Shown: positions 46,196 to 57,919 of the stretch, in pieces
How the letters are laid out: each line of letters opens with the position of its first letter
Numbering within the stretch: the stretch's first letter is position 1
Assembly (NCBI GenBank): GCA_030762935.1
Contig: CM060896.1
Location: forward strand, 17,629,527-17,693,526
Length of the DNA: 64,000 bases
From: Hymenopus coronatus
Lineage: Eukaryota; Arthropoda; Insecta; Mantodea; Hymenopodidae
Direction: 5' to 3'
Made by a program: the position numbers and the translations under genes
The notes under the pieces: generated by a model
Database searches by the model: none
Told to the model about the DNA's origin: nothing
The model's input: the letters and a program-made list of their open reading frames with translations, nothing else

Positions 46196-46495
46196 TAATG
46201 ACACATAAACTTATTTTTTAGTATTAATTTCTATTGAATTTTCACGTCCACATCTACCATTTGAATGGTTGAAAATAAAAGATAAATAAAAACCTTTAGG
46301 AAAAAGAGGACATTTCTGAACGGGACCTGCCGAATGTGGTCGCTACGTTACCGTGGCACCCTGTAGTCTCAATAATGACATATAAACTTATTTTTAGTAT
46401 TAATTTCTATTGAATTTTCACGTCCGCATCTACCATTTGAATGGTTGAAAATAAAAGATAAATAAAAACCTTCAGGAAAAAGAGAACATTTCTGA
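46144..46495. repeat. tandem duplication of a ~177-bp segment
   Basis: Unit 1 at 46144-46320 and unit 2 at 46321-46495 are nearly identical, differing at a handful of positions. Each begins CGGGACCTGCCGAATG (the S-H head) and ends AACATTTCTGA or similar. It arose after the S-H insertion, because the unit includes the S-H end and its flank. Confidence 0.9.
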
Positions 46496-46539
46496 GCTAG
46501 AGCTCGTAAAAGTCTGATAACGTGTTACATTTGGAGTGT

Positions 46540-46870
46540 TACTGTGTGCGGATTGGAGACGAGCACTTTGAGATGAATGGAGAAGACATTTTTAGAAGTG
46601 CGATATGTGTTGGAGACGGATAGAAACAATTTAATGGACACGATGACAAATGAAGAGTGGGTGAAAAAGAATCAATCCTACACACAATTTTCAGGGTGAA
46701 TGGAAACTGGATAGGTCATATTCCAAAAGAAACTGCTGTTGCATGACGTCGTGGAAGGAAAGCTAGGTGGATTAATTTGTCTCGGAAGAAGAAAAATTCA
46801 CTATTGAAGGGAAATAGCGGAAATATTGGATTCTGAAGGAAGAAGTAAAGGATAGAAATCTATGGAGAAC
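46540..46870 (+). pseudogene. non-LTR (endonuclease-RT type) C-terminal remnant
   Basis: In shifting plus-strand frames: WRRHF, KCDMCWRR, ETI.WTR, GKKNQSYTQF, NGNWIGHI, then LLLHDVVEGKLGG and GRRK. The order MWRR/W...WTD.V, NWIGHILRRNCLL..VIEGK, GRRRKQLLDDL is typical of the C-terminal segment of a common animal non-LTR group with apurinic-type endonuclease and reverse transcriptase. Multiple frameshifts and stops show it is dead. Confidence 0.6.
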
Positions 46871-46871
46871 A

Positions 46872-47296
46872 AAATTACGTCTGAATCAGCTATTCGCGAG
46901 GTCTTGGGTTCGATTCCCGCGGCCGATTTTTTAATCCCTGTTTTTTCAGGGTTTTACCGGGTCACTAGGCGAAAGCTTGGGAGGTTTTGTAATTCTCCCG
47001 AAAACCTGTTCCTTCATTTCAGCTCTATTTCATCCACCGGTCTCTTTCAGGGTTGTTGATAAGAGTCGGCGAGGACTGCGGTGGTGGTGCCCTTCCGTGA
47101 TGGTGAGTGCGCTCTGAAAATACAGCTCTTGGGGGCGTGATAGCGTTGAATTCGTCTGTAAGACCTAGGGAGTTTGGTCAGACCTGTGGCGCGAGCTTCA
47201 TAGTGCTCCCCGCGTCGAGATGAAGAACTGCTTGGACTATGTTACGGACCCTGCATAGTGGCCTCTTCCCAGCGTCCGGTTTCGGCCACCCTTCGT
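46872..47296 (+). mobile_element. long tRNA-derived SINE, family S-F
   Basis: B-box TTGGGTTCGATTCCCG at about 46903-46918, then TTTTACCGGGTCACTAGGCG and CGCGTCGAGATGAAGAACTG. Body aligns with 24307-24722. A-box region degraded. Confidence 0.75.
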
Positions 47297-47382
47297 TAAA
47301 ATTCGTATCATATTATCTTCCTGGGGTCTGATACACAATAAGCCCGTGGTGGCTACAGTTGGTGGCACCTGCAATGGCAAAC

Positions 47383-47388
47383 ATACAC

Positions 47389-47428
<40 letters not shown>

Positions 47429-47465
47429 CTGCTGCTACTACCACTGCTACTGCTACTATTGCTAC
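47383..47465. repeat. (AC)n followed by TAC/TGC trinucleotides
   Basis: CA dinucleotide run to about 47426, followed by TACTGCTGCTACTACC-type triplets. Confidence 0.95.
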
Positions 47466-47876
47466 CCTATTTTATTTCTATGACTGTGTGAAGGGAGTAT
47501 TCATATTGTGTTTTGTGCCCTACTTTGTTAAGTGGGACGGGTCTGCTGATGCAATGCGCTGCGACCCGGGTGACTGACGTAGGTAGTAAGTTATATCCAC
47601 TTACACTTCCCGCCGCACAAAAGAGTGCAGTAATACGTTACTCGTTCTGACGTTAGCTGTTAGCAATATTGACGATTGCGTCAGACCAAAAAACGACTAA
47701 CGACACAGATGCCTAATGAATGCTACCGAATGCAAAGAAGACGAATTCCGGTCAGGGGCGGATGTAACACGAAACTGCTGAAGTCTAGGTCCTCAAGCCA
47801 GAAACAATATATGACAGAAAACCGCAAAACTACACTAGTGAGGTCTAACGTGAGAATACGTGTTACATTTACACGG
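47466..47876. other. unassigned, no gene supported
   Basis: Short frames only; no repeat family recognised. Confidence 0.4.
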
Positions 47877-48747
47877 TTTTCTCTACCTCTTATGTAGTAC
47901 CATGCATACAGTAGTAGGAAAATTATTGCATTCAACCCAGAAATTCAATGTCGAGATTCCACCGGTAATACCTATACGATCTGAGGTCCCTAGAAGCCAA
48001 AAAATCATTTTTAGGTAAAACGTTCTTGTGTGTGTAGGTGTGTGTAGATGTGTGTGGACGGCATAAAAACGAAAAGTTGGCTAAATACCAAACTTGGTAT
48101 TTAAGTTTAGTATCTTCAAGGATGAGAAACAAACTTTTTTGGAAACCCCTCCCAAACTACCCTTATATAGAAAATTTTTAGAAATGTTTCTTTTTTCCAA
48201 AATGGCTCTAATGTTTTTTTATTAAAATGCAGTATATTTAATGTGTTTACATAACAAATAAAATGTAAATCTTGAATATTCTGAGAAAGCCTCTGAAGAC
48301 CTCTTCATTCTGGATGACTTTTATATAACTTGTAAGCCGCAAGAAATAGACAAAATCTTAAAACACAAAAGATGTAGATGTGGTCAAAACACACACAATT
48401 TATGTCCTGTTTATTTTTGTTGTGGAGCCAAGCGTTTGCGAGGTTGCGTTTGTTATTGGTTTCAATTTTAAAATATACTTTTCTGAGAACTCATCCTTGT
48501 TTTATTTCTCGACAGGTAAAGACAACGGAATTTCAATCACAATCGAATAGCGACTGCTTTTAAAACATTTGAATATCGGTTTAGCCTCGTATATTTCCTT
48601 AGCTCCCTTCTTCTTATAAGGAACTAAGTAATAATACAATTGTGCTTACGTTTATATCGATTAGCATTAGAATAAATACTCTTTTGTAAGAAATTTATTT
48701 GCAGAATAGATAGGGAAAGTAATGTAAATGGGACATAGCAGATTTTT
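47877..48747 (-). repeat. H860 copy, full length
   Basis: Hairpin end weakened (TACCATGCATACAGTAGTAG), perfect internal palindrome AAATACCAAACTTGGTATTT at about 48084-48103, and a degraded TCTGATGTG terminus (GGGACATAGCAGATTTTTGG). Confidence 0.85.
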
Positions 48748-48922
48748 GGACAAATATCCATGTGTATCTGTGAACAGTATAATTAAAAAATTAAAGACCA
48801 TTTAAGTACAAAAATTAGTATTTGAGTTGAATATCTTCCAAGGAGATGGATTTCAGGAAAATTCATCCACTCAAACTCCCCTTTACTTGAAACATTTTTG
48901 AAATGTTCGATTTTTTCACTAC
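48748..48922 (-). repeat. H860 module 2 fragment
   Basis: CATGTGTATCTGTGAACAGT to GAAATGTTCGATTTTTTCAC, adjacent and in the same orientation as the previous copy. Confidence 0.7.
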
Positions 48923-48942
48923 ACTATTTTGTATGATTATCC

Positions 48943-49377
48943 CTATCTTAATAGTTTTTTCCACTGCAGCAGGATATCTCCTCTCTTCGTTCTTAATATC
49001 CTTCTTCTGCATGAATCTGGATATTCCTTCTTCCGTTCTACGTCCATAGCTGTACCTATGAAGTCGTTTCGTTTCAATTGAGAAACACTTTCTTCTTCCA
49101 TTTCCATAAGTCGCCGGGTTTCTGTGCTCCTTATTTTGTCTTTTTTAGATATTCTGGCTGACTCCGCATAATCTATTGAAGAAAATATTATCAGATAAAG
49201 TAAAACAAACGGCATGACGAGAACTACAGACAGCTTTGTGTCCCACGCTGAGATAGATCCAGAACGGGATATGATCTTTATCATAATCTTATCAAAAGTT
49301 TCCAGCCCCCAAATATGCTCGTAGAAGACAGTTCTCAGTTCTGAGAATCTGTAGAAGTAACTTAGCATTAAACGCAA
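48943..49377 (-). CDS. unrecognised open frame, 144 codons, one hydrophobic segment
   Basis: Open on the minus strand to TAG at 48943-48945 and located in a ~500 bp stretch between H860 and SINE sequence. It has one membrane-like segment (VVLVMPFVLLYLIIF), followed by a highly charged, Lys/Arg/Glu-rich C-terminal half. Acceptor-like CTTCTACAG and GATTCTCAG sites lie just inside its 5' end, so a terminal exon is conceivable. No family recognised. Could be a chance frame or a decayed transposon. Confidence 0.25.
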   Translation of the reverse strand: MRLMLSYFYRFSELRTVFYEHIWGLETFDKIMIKIISRSGSISAWDTKLSVVLVMPFVLLYLIIFSSIDYAESARISKKDKIRSTETRRLMEMEEESVSQLKRNDFIGTAMDVERKKEYPDSCRRRILRTKRGDILLQWKKLLR

Positions 49378-49427
49378 TTGACAAGTGAGTGTCCAAAGGT
49401 CCCCTTCCCCTTAAAAGTTCTCTAACC

Positions 49428-49632
49428 TGTTTGGTCATATCGGACGATGAATGAATTCGGTGAAATAATGCTCAAAAGATTTCGGAATGCGTGGAGTTTA
49501 AGCTACTCGACATACGTCTTCTCGGGATAAAGGAAAACACGACAAAAAATAAATTATCCGGATAACTCACCCTAAGCGAAATTTGAACTCGCGACCTCTT
49601 GAACATGAGGCAGTCATGCTATCCCAACATAG
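49428..49632 (-). mobile_element. tRNA-derived SINE, family S-C
   Basis: Inverted copy: GGTCATATCGGACGATGAAT, TACTCGACATACGTCTTCTC, CGAAATTTGAACTCGCGACC (B-box complement), truncated tRNA-like head. Confidence 0.75.
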
Positions 49633-49679
49633 AGATGGACTTAGGCATTTTTGTTGATTTTAGAAAAAAAACATACTGT

Positions 49680-49750
49680 GGCTGGCCCCGTAGCTCGTTC
49701 GATAGAACGACTACCTGCTGTGCTAGGGTCCCGGGTGCCATTCCCGTCAG
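49680..49750 (+). mobile_element. tRNA-like SINE S-I, head only
   Basis: GGCCCCGTAGCTCGTTCGAT and GTCCCGGGTGCCATTCCCGT resemble the head of 27911-28060. Joined directly to an H860 end. Confidence 0.5.
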
Positions 49751-49833
49751 GGAAATCTCGGAATAAAATTTTTGGGTGGAATACTATACCTCCTCTATGC
49801 AATATGTACATAGTACATACAGAGAAAGTAAAA
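49751..49833 (+). repeat. H860 fragment, hairpin end
   Basis: GAAATCTCGGAATAAAATTT to ATGTACATAGTACATACAGA and GAAAGTAAAA. Confidence 0.75.
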
Positions 49834-49896
49834 CATTCGATATGGGGAATTTATTGGAAGTGCGTATTTTGAATGAATTAGAAAAGTTGCCTCTAA

Positions 49897-50555
49897 ATGA
49901 ACAGCATAACTCAAATAAACAGAGCTACTGAAATAATTATAAAATATTTAAATTCAGTAACCTTCAAATATGCGACAAGGAGGCTTTCGAAAAATTGCAA
50001 CATCCTATACTACCTTTTGCAAGTACATTTTTCGCATGTTTTGTCTTTCCAAAAAATGACAAATATTTTGATATATTTTAGACGTTTTCATGATAACTGA
50101 AATATATATTCTGAAATTTCTAAGGATAACCTATGAAGACCTCTTCATCTCGAAAGAATTTTGTATAATAATATTTTGTACATAATGCTAAACCTTAATA
50201 TATAGACAAAAGCGTGTGACACATTCCATGTAAATCTCTATAAAGTTCATATTTATTCAATTTTTTGTGGCATCATCCATTTCTGACATATTTAATTATT
50301 ATATTGATTATTTAAATAGTTTGTCAGCGTTGCTGTTACTCAGTTGTTTCGCGCGATGCTATTGAAATAATATGAATTTCAGACTCAGCACTAGCTTTTA
50401 AACATCCGACTATCAATTTGGTTTTCTCTGTCCCCCTCCTACATAGCACCTTCAATGAAACAATTTCTGCAAGACTTTATCCCAAATAACTACAGTATTG
50501 TGCACCTCCACATGTTCGGACTTAGGAGCTAATATCATGCAGACAAAGTTAAATA
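49897..50555 (-). repeat. H860 copy, strongly diverged
   Basis: Segments such as AGCATAACTCAAATAAACAG, TCAAATATGCGACAAGGAGG and TTTCTAAGGATAACC keep family order, but identity is low, indicating an old copy. No ends. Confidence 0.6.
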
Positions 50556-50927
50556 TTTCAGTGTGACATACGTGCATGAGAACATGTGCTATACTTCATG
50601 TTATAAGTTATACAAATTGCTTTATTTTGTACTTCATTAAGACAGAACATTTCTTTTCAAAGTTTAGCACACTTGTGATTAGAAAAATGCTCAAGTTCAG
50701 GAAGATATTTCATACATTCTTAATGCAACTATAAAAAGAGAGTACTGATATTTCGAAGTCACAATAAGAGACTTTGGAATTGACAATGCGATATCACCAA
50801 AAAAAGAAAACAATATAGGTATAATGAAGCACCATGTAAAATTAACCATTTGATAGACGTTAATACACAATTTCACACAGTTTAAACAATAAGCAAGAAT
50901 CTCATATAACGAAATATAGCAAAAAAA
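50556..50927. other. AT-rich, nothing identified
   Basis: No gene or repeat family supported. Confidence 0.4.
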
Positions 50928-51809
50928 TCTGATGTGCCCCATTAATATGACTTTCTCTAGATCTCTGCAACAAGTTATTATTAATAAGCTTATTCTATCT
51001 ATTTAATGCTAAAGCTTAGCGGAACGGTGTTATTACTTAGTTCCTTTATAAGTAGAAGGGAAATAAGGGAATACACTATGCTAAACTGAGAGTCAAATGT
51101 TTTAAAATGTGGTTGCCCTGGGATTGAAATCCGTTTCTTTGCGTGGCCAAGCGATGACAAGTTCCCGTATGAGAAAAGCTTATTTTAAAACTGAAATCAA
51201 TAACAAGGAATACCTAGAAAATGGCCAACTTCACGAAAAAAAATGTATATGGCATAAATTGTGTATTTTATCGTGATATACATTTTTTGTGTATTTGTCT
51301 ATCTCATACGACTGCCAGTTATGCATAATTCAATAAAAAGCATCCAGAATAAAGAGGTCTTTAGAGACCATTACTAGAAAATTCAAGATAAACATTTTAT
51401 TTGGCATGTAAATATCTTAAATGTAAGAGATTTTAATCAAAATCGTTAGAGCCATTTTTGAGAAAATAAAACTGTTAGAAATGTTTTCTATCTAAATTTC
51501 TTCTATGTAAATTTGTTATATGTTTGGGGTGGGGGATTTTCTCGAAAATGTTTGTGACGCATGCTTGGAAGATACCAAACCTAAATACCAAGTTTGGTAT
51601 TTAACGGTTTTTTCGTTTTTGAGCAATGCTGTCCACAGACATACACACACACACACACACATATACGGACGTTTTACAAAAATGCTTTTATTTTGGATTC
51701 AGGGGGACTCAAAACATGTATTTCCGGTGAAAGATTAAAATTGAATTTTGGGTGCAATACAATACCTTCCTTATACACTATGTACATAGTGTGTGAAGAG
51801 AAAGTAAAA
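50928..51809 (+). repeat. H860 copy, full length
   Basis: Starts TCTGATGTGCCCCATTAATA, perfect palindrome AAATACCAAGTTTGGTATTT at about 51584-51603, (CA)n at about 51643-51662, ends CACTATGTACATAGTGTGTG and AGAGAAAGTAAAA. Confidence 0.9.
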
Positions 51810-51834
51810 CTCTGCCCACTCACATAAACGTGAA

Positions 51835-52425
51835 CATATGAAAAACGAAACGTATATCTTGAATTTTCTGGGAATAGCCTCTGAAGACCTTGTAATTTTT
51901 TTTTATAGCTGGTAAATCGTAAGAGATGGATACAAACTTACTGCACATAAAGTGTAGATCTAGTTAAAACACACAATTCATGTTATATAGTCCTTTTCCT
52001 TGTAGGGTAAAGCGTTTACAGATATTCAAAGTTAAGCTACTTCAATTTTTCTCACCTTTTCTCAGCAATAAAAGAGAACCGAATTTCAATTTCTTATATA
52101 GCGGCTGACTTTTAAGAGATTTACTATCGCTTTAGACTAGTGCATTTCCTTGTTTTTCTTTCTCTTCATCTCTCTTTTGTTTATTCCTAGCAAGCAAAGA
52201 GATCCCGATTTCCATTGTTTACATATCGACCTACTTTTTAAAGATCTGATTATCATTTTTATCCTAGTGCATTTCCTTATTTCCGTTTACTTACAAATAA
52301 TCAAGTAATAAAACTAATTTTGCTAGTGTTTATGTTTATTAGGATGGTGTAAAGAAAAGAATAGTCTTTTGTAAGAAACCTTTATTTGCTAGAGAAAACC
52401 ATGCGAATGGAACACATCAGAGCTT
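51835..52425 (-). repeat. H860 copy, hairpin half missing
   Basis: Starts ACGTATATCTTGAATTTTCT and ends GCGAATGGAACACATCAGAG. A second partial module 1 is duplicated inside it: CTTTTGTTTATTCCTAGCAA at 52173-52192 repeats the segment at about 52050-52080. Confidence 0.8.
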
Positions 52426-52450
52426 TTCTCTACCAACTAGTAAATATGTA

Positions 52451-53767
52451 CTACTGTGTCAAGAAAGTTTTGGGAATTTGCCAATAAAACACCAAAAATG
52501 AATTATTCATCCAATTTTATTTTATCGCCTTCAAAGTAGCCCCTTCTGAAATTATACATTTATGCCAACGAATAATCCAATCATCAAAACATTTTTGTAG
52601 GCACTTTTAGGAATCGATGTCAATTGTCGCCGCGAATTTTCCTTTTATGCCTTCTATCGACTGAAAACGGGTGCCTCGAAGCGGTAATTTGAGTTTTGGA
52701 AAGAGAAAGAAATCAGCAGGAGCTAGATCAGGTGAATACGGTGGTTGTTCGATGAAATTTGTTGAGGTTTTGGCCAGAAATTCGTTCACAATAATAAGCC
52801 TTGTGAGCTGGTGCGTTATCGTGGTGTAGAATCCATGAGCTGTCGTTCCACAAATCTGGCCTTTTTCGCCGTATTTGTTCTCTCAAACGCAGCAATACGC
52901 TCAGATAATAGTCTTTATTTACCATCTGACCTTCTGGCAAGAACTCTGAGTGCACGACACCGCAATAATCGAAAAAAACTGTCAACATGACCTTCAGTTT
53001 TGATCGAGTTTGACGTGCCCTTTTAGGTTTCGGTTCAGTTGGAAGGCGCCATTCGGAAGCTTGTTGACTGGTTTGAGTGTCAAACTCGTAAACCCACGTC
53101 TCATCACCAGTTACAATGCGTTTCATGAATGTGGGGTCGGAACTTGCTAGTTCTAGCATGTCTTCAGCAATCCTTACGCGATTGAGTTTTTGTAGAAAAT
53201 TCAAGTCTTTCGGAACTAACCGAGCTGCAACGCGTGTCATGCCCAAACAATCGTTTAAAATGGTACGAATCGATTCGTGAGACACAGAAAGTTCAACGGC
53301 AATCTCTCTCAGACCTAAATGACGATTTTCAGACACCATTTTATTCACTTTAACGATATTCAGTTTAGTGTAAACCGTTGATGACCGACCAGAGCGAGGC
53401 AAATTTTCCACCACATCTCGACCACTTTTGAATGCACTGTACCACTCATATGCACGTGTTTTTGATAAGTCGATTCACCGTAAGCCCTCTGTAACATTTT
53501 CAGTGATTCGGCACACAAAATACCATTTGCAATCAATATTTGACACAGATTCTTTGTTCAATATTTGAATCCATCGTAAAATCGCAAATCACCTTTGAGA
53601 TGAACTAACAAAATGGCGTACTGTAAACAAACTAGATGGCAGATGACGATCAAACTCCGCGTGGGTATAGAGGAAAGTTGTACAAACTTAGCGACAACAA
53701 TAATTTCGAATCCCCTTTTAAACAGGACTTTTAAATGATCAATTCCCGGTACTTTCTAGACAGAATG
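52451..53767 (-). mobile_element. mariner element, structurally complete
   Basis: 1317 bp, typical mariner length. Left end CTACTGTGTCAAGAAAGTTT and the complement of the right end (CATTCTGTCTAGAAAG, then GGGAATT) form imperfect terminal inverted repeats of about 28-30 bp. TA dinucleotides at 52449-52450 and 53768-53769 are the target-site duplication. The target is the ATGTACAT centre of an H860 terminal hairpin: flanks read AAATATG and CATTGTACG. Confidence 0.85.
52517..53574 (-). pseudogene. mariner transposase, inactivated
   Basis: Cut-and-paste DDE transposase. The ATG is at 53574 and the family-consistent reading ends at TAA 52517, about 352 codons, the usual mariner length. The N-terminal HTH (KMLQRAYGEST, then EWYSAFKSGR), the RSGR linker and second HTH are recognisable. 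The catalytic triad is present: GDETW (first D), HHDNAPAH (second D), and DLAPADFF (third D), with 34 residues between the last two, the mariner DD34D signature. Inactivating lesions are two frameshifts in the first ~40 codons (near 53535 and 53460), one extra base between the second and third D (near 52770-52790), and an in-frame TAA at 52607-52609, about 30 codons before the end. Confidence 0.85.
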
Positions 53768-53769
53768 TA

Positions 53770-54330
53770 CATTGTACGTGGAAGACAAAGTGCTGAATTA
53801 TCTTATGTAACACATTCATTGACATTTTATTTACGCAAATTCCCGATAAGGAATGTTTGAATAGAATCAAATTCATATATGTCTCTAGATAAACAGCTTA
53901 TTGCGAAAATGTGGGAAATGCAGAAAGATGTTGCGGCTTTTTTGGTAAAATGATATTTCAACCCTTTAGATAATAACATAAGAAAATAGAAAAAAGAAAA
54001 TGTGAACTCGGATGTGTATACATGCTAAAGCTATAATTCATTTTAGATTATGCAGTAATTTATCAAAATAATTGGAAGAGGTGGCTATGGAACTTTTCTC
54101 ACTACTAAGCAACAATATATTGATGACCTAATCAGAACAACAGTATAGATGGTGATTGTTATTCGGTTGCTGATAAAGTGTTTCACTCTATTTTAACTCC
54201 TAATGGCTCAGCAGTTTATTAATCTCTTATAAGCTACATTTCCACCAAAGCTAAGGATCATAACAATAATTACTACAACTCTCTGTTCCCTTAATTCAGA
54301 ATGATCAGAATCTTACAATTTCAAGCGCCT
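53770..54330. other. unassigned, no gene supported
   Basis: AT-rich. The first ~20 bp continue the H860 hairpin split by the mariner. Confidence 0.45.
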
Positions 54331-54697
54331 TTTTATTTTCTCTATCGCGTATGTACATACAGTGTACATATTAGCTAGAGAAGGTGTTGCATTCCACCCA
54401 ATTTGATGTCGAGATTTCACCGGAAAAATATATTTTAAGGTGCCCTGTTTGTGAAAAAGCATTTTCATTAGAAAAAGGTGAGTATGCGCGCGCAAAAACG
54501 AGAAGACCGTTAAATACCAAACTTGATATTCATGTTCAGTATCTATCTTCTAAGGATGAAATACGAAGATTTTCCCCCACTAAAAACTTGGAGAAAACTT
54601 TTTGAAAATTTGGTTTTTCTCAAAAATATCTCTAACATTTTGATAAAAAAAATACCGTTTATAAAGATATTTACATGACAAAAAAAGGTATATTTTG
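54331..54697 (-). repeat. H860 module 2 copy
   Basis: Hairpin end at about 54333-54382, stops at the TATATTTTGATTTT segment, where the next copy's hairpin end begins. Confidence 0.8.
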
Positions 54698-54990
54698 ATT
54701 TTTACCTTCTCTACACGTTCTATGTACATAGTGCATAGAGAAGGTATTGCACACCATCCAAACATTAGCTACGAGATTTGATCGGAAATACATGTTTTAG
54801 TGTCTCTTGTATCCTAAACAGAAAGCATTTTCAGAAAAAGTGTCTGTGAGCGCGATAACTTAAAAACGAAATGTCGGTAAAATACCAGACTTGGTATTTA
54901 AGTTTAGTATCTTCCAGGGATGCTACACGAAGATTTTGAAAAAATCTCCATACCCCAAACTGCCCTTTACAAGAAAAAAAACTCGAAAAT
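54698..54990 (-). repeat. H860 partial module 2
   Basis: TTTTACCTTCTCTACACG, CTATGTACATAGTGCATAGA, ends just past the G-rich tract complement. Tandem with 54331-54697. Confidence 0.8.
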
Positions 54991-55010
54991 ATTTATTATT
55001 ATATTAAAAA

Positions 55011-55678
55011 TCTAATGCGTTCCATTCACATTACTTTCTCTGCGTATACTGCAACAAAATATTCTTTCAAAAACTTAATCTTCTCTCTAATTTATGTCAT
55101 TTCCTTCTGAATAAAAGTGAAATAAGGATATACTTCAGACAAAAAATATGGTCAAATATTTTAAAGGCCAGTCTGTGATCAATTGTAATTGCATTCTCCT
55201 TACTTGATGAGAATGAAAACAGTTGAATAACGACCTAACATTTGAAAAAATTCTTAGTATTAGAAGTTTTAAAAACCATAGCAAGTAATTTCTCGGAAAT
55301 GGTTATCTCCACAAAATATATTCGACGTAAATTACGTGTTTAATTATATTTACATTTTTTTGTTTAGTCTATCCCTTACGCTTTGCCACTTATGCTCCTC
55401 ATCCAGAGTGAAAATTACTTCAGATGCTATTTTCAGAAACTGCAAGATATATATTTAGTTTGCCATATAGGTATTTTAATATAAGATATTTTAATCAAAA
55501 TCGTTAAAACCATTTTTAAAAAAACCAACACTTTCTAATTTTTTTTTTTCATATAAGGGTATTTAGAGGTGATGGATTTTCTTAAAAATCTTCGTGTCGC
55601 ATCCTTGGAAGACACTAAATTTGTTACCAAATTTGGTACTTAACGATCTTCTTGTTTTTTATCTATGCTGACCACAGG

Positions 55679-55758
<80 letters not shown>

Positions 55759-55891
55759 TACATACACACATGGACCTTTTCTCTAAAAACGTGTTTTTTT
55801 ATATACTGGGGACCCTAAAATGTGCATCTCGGCGTCGAATTGTTGGGTCGAATACAATACCTTCTCTACATATGTACCAGTACAGAAAGTA
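55011..55891 (+). repeat. H860 copy, full length
   Basis: Starts TCTAATGCGTTCCATTCACA and ends ACAGAAAGTAATAA. The microsatellite has grown to (CT)n(CA)n at about 55681-55758. Inverted relative to 54698-54990. Confidence 0.85.
55681..55758. repeat. (CT)n(CA)n microsatellite inside H860
   Basis: About 28 CT units then about 10 CA units, at the usual H860 microsatellite position. Confidence 0.95.
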
Positions 55892-55909
55892 ATAAATATA
55901 AAACAGAAA

Positions 55910-56784
55910 TCTGATGTCTTCCATTCACATGAGCTTCTCTACCTGCTCTCCAAACTTCTTACAATAAATGATTAATCTTTCTACCCCATGCTAATCGAGA
56001 TAAGCATTAGTAGCATGGTTTTATCACTTAGTTCCTTATAAGAAGAAGGGATCTACTGTATGTAAGGGGACACGCTAAGCTAAAGCGATAGACAAATGTT
56101 TTAAAAGTTGTGACTATGCAATTGTGATTTAAATTAGCTTCTTTGGACGGCCAGGAGTAAAATAAAAGAAACACGGACGACTTCCTGTGTGAGAAAAATA
56201 TAGGCTTTTTAAAATTTAAAAAAATAACAAAGAATGTCTCGGAAAAAGCTCCCAAACAACATTATAAAACACATAAATTGAGTGTTTTGACGTGAACTTC
56301 ACTTTTTGTCTACCGAGTTTTTGTTTATCTCTTACGGTTTACCAATTATGCAAAAGTCATTCAGAATGGAGAGGACTTTAGAGGCTATTACCATGATATT
56401 CATTATATACATTTTATTTGTAATGCAAATATCTTTAATATATGATATTTTAATTAAAATCGTTAGACATTTTTGAGAAAATCAAACATTTCGAAAGATT
56501 TTATAGGTAAAGGGTGGTTTGAGGTGGGGATTTTCTTGTAAATCTTCGTGTTGCATTCTTGGGAATTATTAGACTAAAATACCAAGTTTAATATCTATCG
56601 GAATTTTCGTTTCAGAGTTATGCTGTCCACATGCACACAGATACACAGACAAACACACGCTGATTTCTTCTATATATTATTTTATTTTTATGGATTCAGA
56701 GGGTCTCAGTATCAAATTTTGGATGGAATACAATACCTTCTCTATCTACTATGTAAACGTACACACGTGTTAGAGGAAGTAAAA
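55910..56784 (+). repeat. H860 copy, full length, array member
   Basis: Starts TCTGATGTCTTCCATTCACA 19 bp after the previous copy's end. Ends with a degraded hairpin and AGGAAGTAAAA. Confidence 0.85.
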
Positions 56785-56803
56785 CACAAAGAAAGAAAAA
56801 ATA

Positions 56804-57139
56804 TCTAATGTGTTCCATTCGCATGACGTTCTCTAACTATTCTACAACAAATTATTCTTAAAAAAAAGCTTGTTTTCTGAAAATCTTTGAGTGGCGTCCT
56901 TGGAAGACACAATACTTTGATACAACGTTTGCTATTTAACCGACTTTTCATTTTTGAGTTATGCTGTCACTCTCACACAACAGACAGATAAACACACTTA
57001 ACGTTTTATAAAATTTTGGGATTCAGAGGTTCTCAAAACATTTATTTGTGATGAAATCTCGGTATAGTATTTTTGGGTGGAATATAATACTTTCTTTACC
57101 TGCTATCTACATTTTACATACGTGCTAGGGAATATAATA
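56804..57139 (+). repeat. H860 copy with large internal deletion
   Basis: Starts TCTAATGTGTTCCATTCGCA, jumps from AAAAAGCTTGTTTTC to the AAATCTTTGAGTGGCG part of module 2, and reaches the end at about 57139. About 530 bp are missing. Third in a row on the plus strand. Confidence 0.8.
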
Positions 57140-57782
57140 AAGCAACTTTTTGAAGGAAAGAAAGAAGCATATTTCACAACTTTCCTATGTATCTTAAATT
57201 GTGTTTTAAGCTTTATGAAGTTTATCTGTATTCATGCAACGTTTAAACATTAATGCTGATTAGCGCCGGGAACAAGGCATATAGTACAAGATGTGCAGCT
57301 GGAGGAGAACGTAAAATGGCCGATGCTAATAAACTGCGGGTGGCAGACACGGGGCCGGCTATTTCACCTGCATGTTTACTATGTTGTCACAGCAATAACC
57401 TTCTCTCAGGATTACAAAATCAATATACGAATAAACTCGAATAGTTAGCAAACCAGAGAACAGAAATAAACTGGTCCAGATCTTGGTCCTTGGCTCCACT
57501 TATGAGGCACCGAAACCTAGCGTAGCCGACTCGTGGGTGTCACAATGGGTTTTGCATTTAAAACAGTATGCAAATTTTTGAAACACTGAATTTGCTATCT
57601 AAAGCCTTCACCAGGATTGCGACAATCAGGGTATGTTGTACATGCAACTCTTTTGCTAACAGCCATGAATTAGGATGAAGTATTATGGCATAATTTAGTC
57701 AAGAAATTGGGTGCTAAAAGCGAAAAATTAGCACATTTGTGAATTATAGATGTGTCCTTTTACATCAAATGTCACATTTAAC

Positions 57783-57851
<69 letters not shown>

Positions 57852-57919
57852 CATCATCGTCGTCGTCATTTCTATTTGGCATAGATAAGTAATAACAAAA
57901 GATATCAATCTTGAACCTT
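57140..57919. other. unassigned; contains (TTA)n at 57783-57852
   Basis: A modestly GC-rich part at about 57260-57550 holds a 63-codon frame with no known domain. The microsatellite is followed by CATCATCGTCGTCGTC. Confidence 0.4.
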
